DNA from: Dastarcus helophoroides
Taxonomy: Eukaryota > Arthropoda > Insecta > Coleoptera > Bothrideridae
Assembly: GCA_028583605.1 (NCBI GenBank)
Contig: CM053327.1
Location: 30,094,126 to 30,158,125, forward strand
DNA: 64,000 nt
Reading direction: 5' to 3'
Shown here: one piece after another, positions 23,290 to 34,619 of the stretch
How the letters are laid out: each line of letters starts with the position of its first letter
How positions within the stretch are numbered: position 1 is the first letter of the stretch
Made by a program: the position numbers and the translations under genes
The notes under the pieces: generated by a model
The model's input: the letters and a program-made list of their open reading frames with translations, nothing else
The model's database searches: none
Told to the model about the DNA's origin: nothing

Positions 23290-26200
23290 TCCGTTACATC
23301 CTATATAGCATAGAAGTTCTTAAAATTTCGAGTTTATGTTCGTATTTTCGAATTAAATTTCCAAAATTCGCTTTTTAATTCGAATATGTATCTGAATATT
23401 TTTCTCGAAGTTGCGACATTTAAACTCGACATTTCGCTTGAAATTTAAATTTTCTATAAAAACAAAATCTGCTACACCCTGTTACAGTATGTATCATAAG
23501 TCTTTTACACCCTGTATAGTAAACCTCTTACATTCTGTAACATAGGTTTGTTACACTTTGTATCACAGGTCTGTTACACCCTGTATCACAAGAGTTACAG
23601 CCAATAAAATAGTCTTACATCCTGTACCATTTGTTACATCTTGTATCACAGGTCTGTATCACAAGCGTTACAGCCAATATAATACAGAACTTTTTAAAAT
23701 TTCAATACTTTTTCGATTATGTTCATGTTTTCAATTTTTATATCCAAAATTCGAATTTTAATTCGAATACGTATCTGAATTTTTTTCTTGAAGTTGCGAC
23801 ATTTAAACTCGACTTGAAATTTAAATTTTCTATAAAAACAAAATCTGCTACACCCTGTATTGTAAGCCTGCTACACCCTGTATTGTAAGCCTGCTACACT
23901 CTGTATTGTAAGCCTGCTACACCCTGCTACACATGGTCAGTTAAACCCTGTATTATGGTATGTTACACCCTGTATCCCAAGTCCGTTGCAGCCAATATAA
24001 TATAGAAAATACTGTATGTTATACCGTGTATCTTAAGCCTGTTACACCTTGTATCAAGTCTGTTCCAATATGTATCATAAGTCTGTTACACCCTGTATGG
24101 TAAGTCTCTTACATTCTGTAGGTTTGTTACACCTTGTATCACAGGTGTGTTACACCCTGTATCACAGGTGTGTTAGACCCTGTATCACAAGCGTTACAGC
24201 CAATAAAATAATCCTGTACCATTTGTTACACCTTGTATCACAGGTCTATTACACCCTGTTGCAGCGTTACAGCCAATATAATACAGAACCTTTTTAAATT
24301 TCGATAAGTTTTCGATTACTTCGTGTTTTCGATTTTAATTTTTAACATTCGATTTTTAATTCAAATATGTATCTGAATTGCTTGAGTTGCTACATTTTAA
24401 TTCGACATTTCGCTTGAAGCTAAAATTTTCTATAAAAACAAAATCTGCTACACAGCGTATTGTAAGCCTGTTACATTCTGTATCACAGGTCTGTTACACT
24501 CTGTATCACAAGCGTTACAGCTAATATAACACAAAGCTTTTTCAAATTTCAAAACGCTCGAATTTTCAATGTTAATTTTAAAAATTCGATTTTCGATTCG
24601 AATATGTATCTGAATTGATTCTCGAAGTTGCTCTTAAACTTGACATTTAGCTTGAATCTTAAAATTTCTAGAAAATCATAATCTGCTGCACCGTGCAATG
24701 TAAGCTTGTTAAACCCTGTATCACAGGACTTTTACATCCTGTATCATAGGTTTGTTACATCCTGTATCATAGGTTTGTTGCAGCCTGCATCATAGGTCTG
24801 TTACATCCTGTATCACAGGTCTGTTACACCTTCTATCACCGGTCTGATACACTCTATAACGGAAGTGTCACATGCAATACAATACAAAGCTTTTTCAAAT
24901 TTAAACACGCTCGAATTTTCAATTTTAATTTTGAAAATTCGATTTTCGATTCGAATATGTATCTCAATTGATTCTCAAAGTTCGTGTTTTCGATTTTAAT
25001 ATCCAAAATTCGATTTTTAATTCGAATATGTATTTGAATTTATTTCTCGAAGTTGCGATATTTAAACTTGACATTTCGCTTGAAGCTTAAATTTTCAAGA
25101 AAAACAAAATCAGTTATGCCCTGTATTATGGTCTGTTACACCCTGTATCCTAAGTTCGTTACAGCCAATATAATACAGAACATCCTGTATGTTATATCGT
25201 GTATCAAGCCTGTTACACTATGTATCATAAGTCTGTTACACCTGTAAGCCTCTTATATCCTGTAGCATAGGTTTGTTACACCTTGTAACACAGGTCTGTT
25301 ACACCCTGTATCACAATCGTTACAGCCTATATAATACAGAACTTATTAAAATTTCGATACGTTTTCGATTACGTTCTTGTTTTCGAATTGAATACTCAAA
25401 ATTTGATTTTTAATTCGAATATGTATTTGAATTTTTTTCTCGAAGTTGTAACATTTAAACTTGACATTTCGCCTGAAGCTTAAATTTTTTAGAAAAACAA
25501 AATCTGCTACACTCTGCATTGTAAGCCTGCTATATCCTGCTACACATGGTCAGTTACACCCTGTATCATGGTCTGTTACACCCTGTGTCCTAAGTCCGTT
25601 ACAGCCAATATCAATCTGTATGTTATACCAGGTATCGTCAGCCTGTTACACCCTGTATCAAGTCTGTTACACCCTGTATCAAGTCTGTTACACTATGTAT
25701 CATAAGTCTGTTACACCTTGTATGGTAAGCCTCTTACATCTTGTACCATAGGTTTATTACATCTTGTATCACAGGTCTGTTAAACTTGTATCACAGGTCT
25801 GTTAAACTTGTATCACAGGTCTGTTAAACCTTGTATCACAAGCGTTATAGCCAATACAATACAGAACTTTTTAAAATTTCGTTACGTTTTCGATTACGTT
25901 CGTGTTTTCGATTTTAATACTCAAAATTCGATTTTTAATTCGAATATGTATCTGAAATTTTTTCTCGAAGTTGCAACATTTAAACTTGACATTTCGCTTG
26001 AAGCTTAAATTTTCTAGAAAAACAAAATCTGCTACACCCTGCATTGTAAGCCTGCTATATCCTGCTACACATGGTCAGTTACAGCCTGTATCGTGGTCTG
26101 TTACACCTTGTATCTAAGTCCGTTACAGCCAATATAATACAGAACATTCTGTATGTTATACCAGGTAACGTCAGTCTGTTACACCCTGTGTCAAGTCTGT

Positions 26201-26985
26201 TACACCCTGTATCAAGTCTGTTACACCCTATATCAAGTCTGTTACACCCTATATCAAGTCTGTTACACTATGTATCATAAGTCTGTTTCACCTTGTATGG
26301 TAAGCCCCTTACATCTTGTACCATAGGTTTGTTACACCTTGTATCACAGGTCTGTTAAACCTTGTATCACAAGCGTTACAGTCTATATAATACAGAACTT
26401 TTTAAGATTTCGATACGTTTTCGATTGCATTCGTTTGTTCGATATTAATATCCAAAATTCGATTTTTAATAAATGTATCTGAATTTTGTTCTCGAAGTTG
26501 CGACATTTTAACTTGAGATTTTGCTTGAAGCTTAAATTTTTTGGAAAGAGTCTGTTACATTATGTATCATAAGTCTGTTACACTATGTATGATAAATCTG
26601 TTACACTATGTATCATAAGTCTGTTACACCTCGTATGGCAAGCCTCTTACACCCTGTATCATAGGTCTGTTACACCCTGTACCACAGGTCTGCTACACTC
26701 TGTATCAAAACCGTTACAGCCAATATTAAGGAACTTTTTAAAATTTCCATACGTTCGGATTTTAAATTTTAATTTTAAAAACTCCATTTTCGATTCGAAT
26801 CTGAATCTGAATTTATCTCTTAGTTGCTCTTAAATTTGACATTTCGCTTGAAACCTAAAATATCTATTAAAACAAAATTTAGAATTCAAATTGGATGATT
26901 CGAGAAAAAATCCAGTCTATCGGCCTTGAACATAAAATTTAGAAATAGTTACACCCTCTATCATAAGTCCTCTACCTGATTTAAT
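23290..26985 (+). repeat. 23-bp minisatellite with AT spacers (array 4)
   Basis: Same architecture as array 1: short minisatellite blocks (many of the CACAGGT variant) alternating with the ~160-190-bp spacer carrying GTTTTCGATTTTAAT, TCGAATATGTATCTGAATT and TCTAGAAAAACAAAATCTG. Spacers lie near 23290-23470, 23680-23840, 24280-24440, 24530-24685, 24890-25100, 25330-25500, 25860-26030, 26390-26545 and 26745-26880. Several blocks share CCTGCTACACATGGTCAGTTACA, which also occurs in array 1 near 6430 and 6905, so arrays 1 and 4 are sister arrays on opposite sides of exon 1. Confidence 0.88.
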
Positions 26986-27159
26986 ACAGAAGTTTCAAGT
27001 TTACGTTTGACTTTTTAATTTGAATTTCAAACATTCGAGTTTCAATTCGAAGATGTATCTGAATTTTCGAAGTTGCGACATTGAAAGTTGACATTTCATT
27101 TGGAGCTTGACATTTCTAGAAAAACAAAATTTAAAATTCGAAGTCCAAGCTTCGAGAAA

Positions 27160-28900
27160 AAAATCCAGTATTTCGAGGTTAAATGAAATCTAGAAATATT
27201 TTTTCTAAGATGAGGAGAAAAACTCGAAATTTTGAAGTAGCAGTCTAAAAATCGTCGAAATTTTCAAAAAAAAAAACGTAAAAAAGTCTAAAAAAATTTT
27301 TAGTTCTTAAACCAAATTGATATTTCAAGAAATAATCTGAATTTTGAAAATAGTTTAGTTTTTCAAAAAAATTCGAAATTTTTATAGAAATGTAAATAAA
27401 AAAATGGAAATTTTGAAATATCGATTTTTTTTATTTAAAAAAAAAACATTTCAAGAACTCGAAATTTTCAAAATTTTTCCAAAAATAGTCGAATTGTTCA
27501 GGAAAAAGTCGAATTTTTCAAGAACGTCTAGAGTTCTTCAGCAAAAGTCCAAATTTTAAGAAATAATGTAAATTTTCAAAATAGTCTAGATTTTCAAAAA
27601 GAAGTCGAAATTTTTATAAAAATAGGAGTTAAAAACAAGGGGAAATTTTGAAATGTCGACATTTTGAAAATGGCGTAAAAAGACAACATTTCGAGAATTC
27701 GAAATTTTCAAAAAAATTCAGAATTATTTTGAAAATAATCGAATTCTTCAGGAAAAAATCGAATTTTTCAAGAATATTAGAGTTCTTCAGCAAAAGTCGA
27801 CATTCCAAGAAATAATGTAAATTTTGAAAATAGTCTAGGTTTTTAAAAAAAGTCGACATTTTTATAAGAATGGAAATTAAAAACAGTAGGAAATTTTGAA
27901 ATACCGAATTTTGAAAACGGCGTAAAAAGACAACATTTTGAGAACTCGTTTTCAATAAATTCAAAATTTTTCCGAAAATAGTCGAATTCTTCAGGAAAAT
28001 GTCGAACTTTTCAAGAACATTAGTGTTTTTAAGCAAAAGTCGAAATTTCAAGAAATAATGTAAATTTTGAAAATAGTCTAGATTTTTAAAAAAGTCGAAA
28101 TTTTTATAAAAATAGAAGTTAAAAACAAGGGGAAATTTTGAAATATTAAAATTTTGAAAACGGCTAAAAAGCACAACATTGCGAGAACTCGAAATTTTTA
28201 AACAAATTCAAATTTTTTTTGAATATGGTCGAATTGTTCAGGAAAAAATCGAATTTTACAAGTATATTAAGAGTTCTTCAGCAAAAGTCGAAATTTCAAG
28301 AAGTATTGTAAATTTTGAAAATAATCTAGATTCTTAAAAAAAGTAGAAATTTTTATAAAAATAGAACTTAAAAACAAGGGGAAATTTTGCAATATCGATA
28401 ATTTGAAAACGGCTTAAAAAGTCAACTTTTCGAGAACTCAAAGTTTTCAAAAACATTCAAAATTGTTCTGAACATAGTCGAATTCTTCAGGAAAAAGTCC
28501 AATTTTTCAAGAGCATTAAAGAGTTCTTCAGCAAAAGTCGAAATTTCAAGAAATAATCTAATTTTTAAAAATAGTCTAGATTTTAAAAAAAAGTCGAAAT
28601 TTTTATAAAAATAGACATTAAAAAAAGTAGAAATTTTGAAATATCGAATTTTTTAAAACGGCAAGAAAGGACAACATTTCGAAATTTTCAAAAAAATTAA
28701 AGATTTTTCTGATAGACGAATTCTTCACGAATAAATCGAATTTTTCAAAAACCATTGATTTCTCCAGCAAAATTTGAAATTTGAAGAAATCAAAAATTCT
28801 GGAAATAGTCTAAATTTAAAAAAGTCGAAATTTTGATAAATACAGGAATTAAAAAGAAATGAACATTTTGAAGCATCGAAAGGCCAAATTTGCAAGTAAA
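27160..28900. repeat. ~247-bp tandem array, 5-6 units
   Basis: The landmark GCAAAAGTCGAAATT is at 27541, 27790, 28033, 28281 and 28531 (spacing 243-250 bp). Each unit has the order AAAACGGCGTAAAAAGACAA, CAGGAAAAAGTCGAATTTTT, AAGAAATAATGTAAATTTTG, TTTTTATAAAAATAG. The minus-strand Phe/Leu-rich frame at 27629-28174 is a translation of this repeat. The unit resembles the AT inserts of array 3 and probably shares origin with them. Confidence 0.85.
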
Positions 28901-29214
28901 CTTCGAAAAAATATCGGATGCTTCAGAAAAGTTATAATTTTCAGAAAGACAACATTTCGAGAAAAAGTCGAAATTTAAAAAAAATCCAGATTTTGAAAGA
29001 AAACGAAATTTTTTTCATAAAAAATCGGATTACTCAAAATTTATATAAACGTCGAAATTTCGAGAAAAATAAATGAAATTTTTAAAAAATCTTATTAAAA
29101 CAAGTTTAAAACTTCAAGGCAAAGGCTCAAAATATAATTTTGAGAAAAATTCTAACACTAAGAAATTGGAAAATTTCAAAATAAAGTCAATATTGTGATA
29201 AAAAAACCCAAATG
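28901..29214. other. Gene-free AT-rich DNA
   Basis: Degenerate tail of the 247-bp array. Nothing else seen. Confidence 0.5.
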
Positions 29215-29400
29215 AAAAAAATGTACTTATGTGGAAATTTTCATAGTCATTTCGGTATCTCTCTGAAGATGATAGCTTCGCTGTCGAAACGTGTTAGAGC
29301 AGCCTTTGTTGTGTTATTTAATTTTTCTTGGTTTCGGGGAACAAGTGTTGTATTACATTTTTTGAAGATAACCAAGGACCAAAAACATAGCCATATTGAG
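29215..29400 (+). mobile_element. Hairpin-retroposon family, half copy
   Basis: Contains TCTGAAGATGATAGCTTCGC, CGAAACGTGTTAGAGCA, CTTGGTTTCGGGGAACAAG and GAAGATAACCAAGGACC, in that order. These are the right-arm words of the hairpin family seen complete at 37101-37345. The left arm is missing or decayed. Confidence 0.6.
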
Positions 29401-30284
29401 AAAAAGTTGAATTTCAAAAAAAGTGGAATTTCTAAAAAAATAAGTTGAAAAAAGTGGAGACTTTGAAATGTTGAAGTTTCAACAGTATAAATTTTCAGGA
29501 GAAAAACCTGGAAATTTTTAAAAACGTCGAAGTTTTCAAAAAAGCCAAAGCTTTCAAAAAAGTCGACCGAAAATAAGTTGATATTATTGGGCCACGATGT
29601 GTCGTATAATATTATTGCAATTTGTTTATTATTATTATTTATTATAATGTGATATGAAGTAGCAGAATCTTCGTATTGCTGTAGAATCAAACAAGATTAC
29701 AGATCTTGAACTATACTGAATACTTATGGTAATATAACGCTAATGACTTCAGGCCAATGCCCTTAGGTTATTAAAAATTTGAAGATCTTACCAATTAAAG
29801 GTAAATATTAATCGTTGATTATGTTGGTTAATTAGTAAGTTATAAAATCAAACCAGTAATACTGATTTAAGTACAGCAATTCCGGATGTTTAAAAATACC
29901 CGGAACAAATAATTTTGAAAATCTAGCCACCAAAGATTGTTAGTTTTGTAAATGTAAAAATAGTGGCATCTATTAGAGGCTCAATATGATGACAGCATTG
30001 CTTGAAATGTCTCGTAAATGTTAATGAAATTACGCTGCAACGTATTGATTGTTGCCCAGGATGATTCTTATTCTTCAACTACCTTCGATAGTTCTTGTCT
30101 GATGCATCGCATAGTTATCGTTTGATAGCCATTTAAAGCGATCACGTTCGTATGAGAAATAAAATATTTTATTTAAAAAATCTTTGAAAACGATTTATTT
30201 CTGGATAAACCACTCGAATATGCACCGAAGGCAGAGCGAGCTCGATGCACCTGATTGAAGCCACCTCGATCAACCCTTACTTAA
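29401..30284 (+). other. Intron DNA; decayed array-3 flank then single-copy sequence
   Basis: Near 29567-29610 the sequence GACCGAAAATAAGTTGATATTATTGGGCCACGATGTGTCG repeats, diverged, the flank of the array-3 compound unit. From about 29620 to 30284 no repeat or coding signal was recognised. Confidence 0.45.
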
Positions 30285-31180
30285 ATACGTTTGTCCATCT
30301 GTTTGTCGGCTCAATTACTGGGCCGATTTCGATGACAATTGGTGCAGAGGTTCCTTGAAACCCGAAATAATAAATAAGTTCCTCTTCGTCGCCTCGTACG
30401 GCATCTAAATCAGAAAGATATCTTACAGATATCATTTTAGCGATATCTTTAAGAGACACAGAAATGTTAACATTTAGATAACTTTTTTTAGTCTTCAGAT
30501 TACTGACATCTAACAGATATCTGTAAGATGATTTTGATAGATGTCTGTAGGACGAGAAATCTTTATGTTAACATAATGTTAACTTTCTGACAATATTTCC
30601 CGATATCAGACTAAAAATGATAACTCTAAGAGCTTTTTAGGAGAGCTTATTGCTGAGCGGGGTGCAACCTGCTTTAGAGTTCCATGAAGAATAAACTGCC
30701 TTAGAGACATCTAAACTCAGGGAGCATCGGTAACACACAACGTCCCCAATAACATCATTTAGCTTTGTCTTTGGTACTAGATACTGTATCCTAGTTGTAA
30801 CTAGATACAAATGCGAAAATGTGTTTGACTTTCCATCTGTTTATTGGCTTTTCACGGCGCAATTACTTAACCGATTTTGATGAAACTTGGTGTAGAGCTT
30901 CCTTGACACCCATATAAAAAAATAGGCTTACTTTTATCACAGGAAACTGTCAGAGAGATCTAAACTAATAATATATTTAGACAGCTGCCATTTTTTGGAT
31001 TTTCTATAGATTTGTACCACATAGTGTAAATCCTGATCGTAACTAAATATAAATAAGAAAATGTGTCTGTCCTTCTGTTTGTGGGCTTTTCACGGCCCAA
31101 TTACTGGATCGATTTCGACTAAAATTGGTGTAGAGGTGCCTTGAAACCGAGATAATAAATAAACTTCTCTTTATCGTGAA
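30285..31180 (+). repeat. Three diverged copies of a dispersed repeat
   Basis: A phrase like TTTTCACGGCCCAATTACTG, GATCGATTTCGATGAAAATTGGTG, TAGAGGT.CCTTGAAACCC occurs near 30298-30370, 30840-30915 and 31080-31160. Such text is typical of common insect interspersed repeats, but I cannot name the family. The three copies have different spacing (about 540 and 240 bp), so this is not a simple tandem array. Confidence 0.55.
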
Positions 31181-31543
31181 ATCTGCATCAAACTCGCACT
31201 ATATCCAGAAATAGCTAACACCCAACGAGGGATCACAAGGCATACCATTTAATTAAAAAAGAAGTTTGCGATTAGTTTTCGCCTCTTTGTAGGGAATGAA
31301 ATGCAAAAGTCAGAATTTAAACAAAAATCGACCCGTTTTAGCTAAAGGACCAGTCTGTTCCATCATAAGTTGTGCTCTTTTTTGGACGCGCGCGCGTGCG
31401 ATAACAACTGAGGGAGAACTGAATTTATATGCCAATGTCCTTATATCCAAAAGGTCTACCTATTGTGAAATATGACGTTATTGGACCTCGCGCAGTTAGT
31501 CTATTTAGTCTCAGATATAACACAAGATTTTCCCTTGTTGCAG

Positions 31544-32023
31544 GCTTACGAGCTGTCAACTTTAACAGGAACTCAGGTGATGTTACTAGTCGCTTCCGAG
31601 ACTGGACATGTATATACGTTTGCCACTCGGAAGCTGCAACCCATGATTACCAGCGAGGCTGGTAAAGCTTTAATCCAAACGTGTCTGAATTCTCCGGATC
31701 CACCGGCGGGCAGCGCTTCTGGAGATCAAAGGATGTCGGCCACTGGTTTCGAAGAGACCGAACTGACGTACAACATCAGCGACGAGGACTCCAAAGTAAG
31801 ACAAATGGTGTACGGTTCACCGCATACACACACGCACTCGCATTCGTTGGCCTCTCAGGGGCATTATTCCCATTTAGAACAATCCCATTTAGGATTGGGG
31901 GGTTCACCCCAACACCCCAGCTATTCCCAGACGTGTCCCAGTCCGCTACCACCTCACCATCAAGCTTACGGCCATCCTCAGCATCCGCACTCGCACTTAG
32001 CACATTCGCATCCGCAGCGGTAG
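31544..32023 (+). CDS. bs: Serum response factor (blistered) coding exon 2
   Basis: Completes the SRF DNA-binding and dimerisation core: AYELSTLTGTQVMLLVASET, then GHVYTFATRKLQPMI and SEAGKALIQTCLNSPDPP, near-identical to SRF in other animals. After GDQRMSATGFEETELTY comes an insect-type tail rich in His, Ser, Pro and Gln (PHTHTHSHSLASQGHYSH, later HPHSHLAHSHPQR), ending at TAG 32021-32023. The exon is 480 bp, 159 residues; with a corrected exon 1 the protein would be 298 residues, shorter than vertebrate SRF, which has a longer transactivation region. The acceptor is fixed by the conserved AYELS start. GTAAGA at 31796 inside the codons for DSKVRQ could act as an alternative donor. Frames in other phases here are shadows. 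Confidence 0.96.
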   Translation, partial: AYELSTLTGTQVMLLVASETGHVYTFATRKLQPMITSEAGKALIQTCLNSPDPPAGSASGDQRMSATGFEETELTYNISDEDSKVRQMVYGSPHTHTHSHSLASQGHYSHLEQSHLGLGGSPQHPSYSQTCPSPLPPHHQAYGHPQHPHSHLAHSHPQR

Positions 32024-32405
32024 ATGAGAATTAGGTTGAATTTTATAGATTTGTTTGCACATTTTTGAATATATGAAAAGATTTGTCGTTGTCGTTTTGG
32101 ACAACGCGGGAGAACTGAATCGCCTTTACAGCGAAACGGACTACAGATAGATAAACATAAAAAAATCACTTACATTCTAACCTATAAAAACGTGTTTAAA
32201 AACACATTATTCTTGGCTAAATTATTAATATTTTTAAAATATTGTAAGATGAAATAGTCGAGTCCTGTTGTTAACAAACATTCACATAGATCTCAAGATT
32301 AGTTTTTCATTGTAGTTTTTGTTGTGCACTTTGTTGTGCAATGATTTATTTATCATCTTGTTGAGAAAATGAGTTGAAAAAATAAATTAACAAAAACTAC
32401 AAATC
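32024..32405 (+). other. bs: SRF 3' untranslated region
   Basis: AT-rich, non-coding sequence from the stop codon to just beyond the polyadenylation signal. The end is inferred from the AATAAA at 32381-32386 and is uncertain. Confidence 0.55.
32381..32386 (+). terminator. bs: Polyadenylation signal AATAAA
   Basis: Canonical hexamer 358 bp after the SRF stop codon. It is the first perfect AATAAA downstream of the stop and lies just before the pogo-like transposon at 32467. Confidence 0.5.
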
Positions 32406-32466
32406 TGATTGTGAGCTTAGAAGATTTAAAACCATTTTGTTAATAAGTATTTTTTCTGGGAGAGCA

Positions 32467-33063
32467 CAGTCAACCCTCCCTATAGCGCATTCCAAGATTC
32501 GCTATAGAGAGGTTTTCGTTATAGGGAGGTAGCAATAAAAATGCACAAATCACATTTAAAATTTCATATTACACATTTATTTAAAAATATATAAACAAAC
32601 ATAGGTAGATAAATTTAATTTAATTAAAAAAGTCTGTTTCTGTTTGAAGAGAGAATTTAGAAAATGTTTGCTGTTCAAAAAATCCTTCGCATTGAAAACG
32701 AGTTCAGGTGTGTTCTCAAACTGTAAACCCCCTTTATACTAGCAGGCATTTTTGGGATACCACATTAGCATGGGGTATCCCAAAAATTGAGTATTTGCTT
32801 ATTTTGAACAGAGTCAATTAAAATCGAATTAAACCTTGGACTGTCATTAGCATGTGGTATGAAGAACTTTCTTTGAACGGAAGGCCACTATTAAAACTAA
32901 TTAAACCTTGAAAAATCTGGTTTAAAAATTCGTTGTAAGGAGCCGATTTCGTTACATGGAGGTAATATTACGTGCAAATAGCTTAAAATGCTACGTTCCC
33001 TGAAAAAATTTGTTACATAGAGGAATTCGGTATATGGAGGTTCGTTATAGGGAGGTTTGACTG
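32467..33063. mobile_element. pogo/Tigger-like non-autonomous transposon, 597 bp
   Basis: The left end CAGTCAACCCTCCCTATAGCG pairs with right end CGTTATAGGGAGGTTTGACTG as terminal inverted repeats. CAGT.AACCTC is the terminus style of pogo/Tigger elements, which duplicate TA; TA follows the right end, but the left flank is CA, so that side has decayed. Subterminal GTTATAGGGAGG and GTTACATAGAGG/GTTACATGGAGG motifs recur inside. No transposase. It lies about 60 bp past the presumed SRF 3' end. Confidence 0.7.
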
Positions 33064-33769
33064 TATTTTAGAAATATTTAAATTATTGAACAATTTGACA
33101 ATCAATCATATAAAATTCAGTGCTGTAGCTACGCTGGGGTACCTAATTTTTGTGAAAATGTCTTATTATGGTTTTTTGGTTTATCGTAATTTCGATTTCT
33201 TAACTCGAAATGGGAATCAAAATTAATTTTTTTTAGGAAAAATATAGATTAAAATTGAAATTTCGCTGAAATAATTAAAATTCCAAGATAAACACGAAAT
33301 TTTGAGATTTCTTTTTTAAAATTGCTTTTTATTCGAAAACAATTTTCAACTTTAATCTCGAAGTTTATAAAAATAGATTTCTCGAACTCAAAATTTTAAC
33401 AAAAAAAGGTCGAGATTCCGAAATTACGAACATTTCAAAATTGACCATTTTGATAAAAAGGAGACATTTTTGGAAAAATTCAAGGCTTGAGGTCAGAATT
33501 TTGAGAAAGAAATAGTAGGGATTTGAAAAGGGCTCCCTAATTTATAAAAAATGGGCCTTATTCGAGTTTCGAGAATATAATGAAATGTTCGTGATTACAA
33601 CAGTTTGTAGCAGTAATAATTTTAAAATGAAAATCGAAATTTTAGAATAAATAATGAAAAGTTATGAAAAAAGAATGAATGAATGAAAAACAAGTTACGA
33701 GAAAATGTTGACTTGAATCCGGACATTATTGACTTTTGTATCTAAATTTTGAATCTTATTCTTCTTGTT
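33064..33769. other. Gene-free AT-rich DNA
   Basis: Degenerate CGAAATTT-type AT-rich sequence. Nothing else seen. Confidence 0.5.
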
Positions 33770-33932
33770 TTACTTATTCTGCTCCTTTTTCTCCTTCTTC
33801 TCCTTCTCCTTCTCCTTCTTCTCCTCCTTCTCCTCCTCCTCCTCTCTTTTCTGCTTCTTCTTCTTATTCTCCTTCTCCATCTCCATCTCCTTCCTCTTTT
33901 TCTTCTTCCCCTTCTTCTTCTTTTTTCTCAAC
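33770..33932 (-). repeat. Purine/pyrimidine microsatellite at a retrotransposon 3' end
   Basis: CTT/CTC/TCC units on the plus strand, i.e. (GAA/GGA)n on the minus strand, starting immediately after the stop codon of the retrotransposon remnant at 33933-34405. It gives artefactual Leu-, Ser/Pro-, Phe- and Lys/Glu-rich frames. Confidence 0.85.
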
Positions 33933-34405
33933 CGTTTTCTGTCCATTCCTGAATGTAGGCCTCTTCTATGCTTTTCCATGCTGATCTGTCCTGTGCTAAC
34001 TGAAACCACCTATTTCATGCTTGTATCTTGATATCATCAAGCCATTTTTATAGTCTTCCCGCGCGGTTGGTTTGTCTTGGTCGCCAATGTATTACTCTAG
34101 AATCTAGACGTACATTTACTTGGGTCTTGTCGAGCTACGTGTCCCACCCAACGCCATTTCGGTTCTGCAATCGTTCTATTATGGTCTATCGTGGTTCTAT
34201 TATATCTACTACTTTAGTTCTTTGTCGGATATCTTCATTTCTCTTACTGATACTGAGTATCGCCCTCTCCATCGCTTTTTGCATTACTCCCAGTTGGTTC
34301 GTGGTCTTTTTTGGCAATGCCATGGTTTTTAGGCTATAGGTCGTACTGGCAATACACGGGTGTTAAAAACTTTTCTTTTAAGATTGATAGGGATGACTAA
34401 ACCCA
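33933..34405 (-). pseudogene. Non-LTR retrotransposon, 3' end of reverse-transcriptase ORF
   Basis: On the minus strand the text runs INLKRKVFNTCVLPV, MQKAMERAILSISKR, WRPRQTNRAG, then the C-terminal motif FQLAQDRSAWKSIEEAYIQE and WTENG followed by a stop. This is the usual C-terminus of an endonuclease/reverse-transcriptase protein of an insect non-LTR element. Stops and frameshifts interrupt it. It is 5'-truncated near 34405, as expected for target-primed reverse transcription. The same protein type is longer at 39372-42485. Clade not assigned; RTE-related is a guess. Confidence 0.75.
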
Positions 34406-34619
34406 TATTACAGGGTAAATTTTGAGTTTTTCAAAGTTTCATAATTCAGAAACTCAAAATTTATTATATAACTAGCCGTGTACCCGACGAGATTACATTT
34501 CAGGAATCATTAGATTTTTCTTAAACGTTAAGAAATTATTTTTTAGGTAACTTGCTTTGCGTATACCTTCCTTAGCACCTCGTGTGATTTCAATCCTTTT
34601 CTTCCCCGGCTGACATTTC
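34406..34619. other. Gene-free AT-rich DNA
   Basis: Short non-repetitive stretch between the truncated retrotransposon and the next microsatellite. Nothing recognised. Confidence 0.45.

Larger units (their letters stand above)
19655..23300 (+). repeat. 23-bp minisatellite (array 3) with ~610-690-bp higher-order units
   Basis: Same 23-bp unit and same orientation as arrays 1 and 2. Between 20640 and 22260 three AT-rich inserts (about 20665-20940, 21345-21640 and 21955-22250) share the order TTTCAAAATTTTTCTGAAAA, GCAAAAGTCGAAATTT, then GATATTACTGGCCAACAATG. The landmark GGCCAACAATGTGTCGTATG is at 20931, 21617 and 22228, so the compound unit repeats every ~611-686 bp. Interrupted by the transposon at 19933-20509. 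Confidence 0.88.
17941..31543 (+). other. bs: SRF intron, 13.6 kb, splitting the MADS box
   Basis: Donor GTGAGATAAC at 17941; acceptor TTTTCCCTTGTTGCAG ending at 31543. Both sides join at phase 0 between the MKK and AYELSTLTGTQ parts of the MADS box. Most of the intron is 23-bp minisatellite and AT-rich tandem repeat. The likely single-copy parts are about 17,941-19,650 and 29,620-31,543. Confidence 0.92.

Noticed and set aside
5390..26985. CRISPR-like pattern of 23-bp repeats
   Set aside because: Units are head to tail with no unique spacers, vary by substitution, and lie in a eukaryotic gene and its flank. These are minisatellites.
27629..28174. 181-residue minus-strand frame
   Set aside because: Reads the 247-bp AT-rich tandem repeat; the sequence is itself repetitive and lacks any domain.
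29212..29690. Opposing frames of 78 and 147 residues
   Set aside because: They cross the hairpin-retroposon half copy and AT-rich repeat; no similarity recognised.
31429..32034. Other-phase frames over SRF exon 2
   Set aside because: Shadows of the conserved exon; the AYELSTLTGTQ frame is the real one.
33736..34031. Leu-, Ser/Pro- and Phe-rich frames
   Set aside because: Three phases of one pyrimidine microsatellite.
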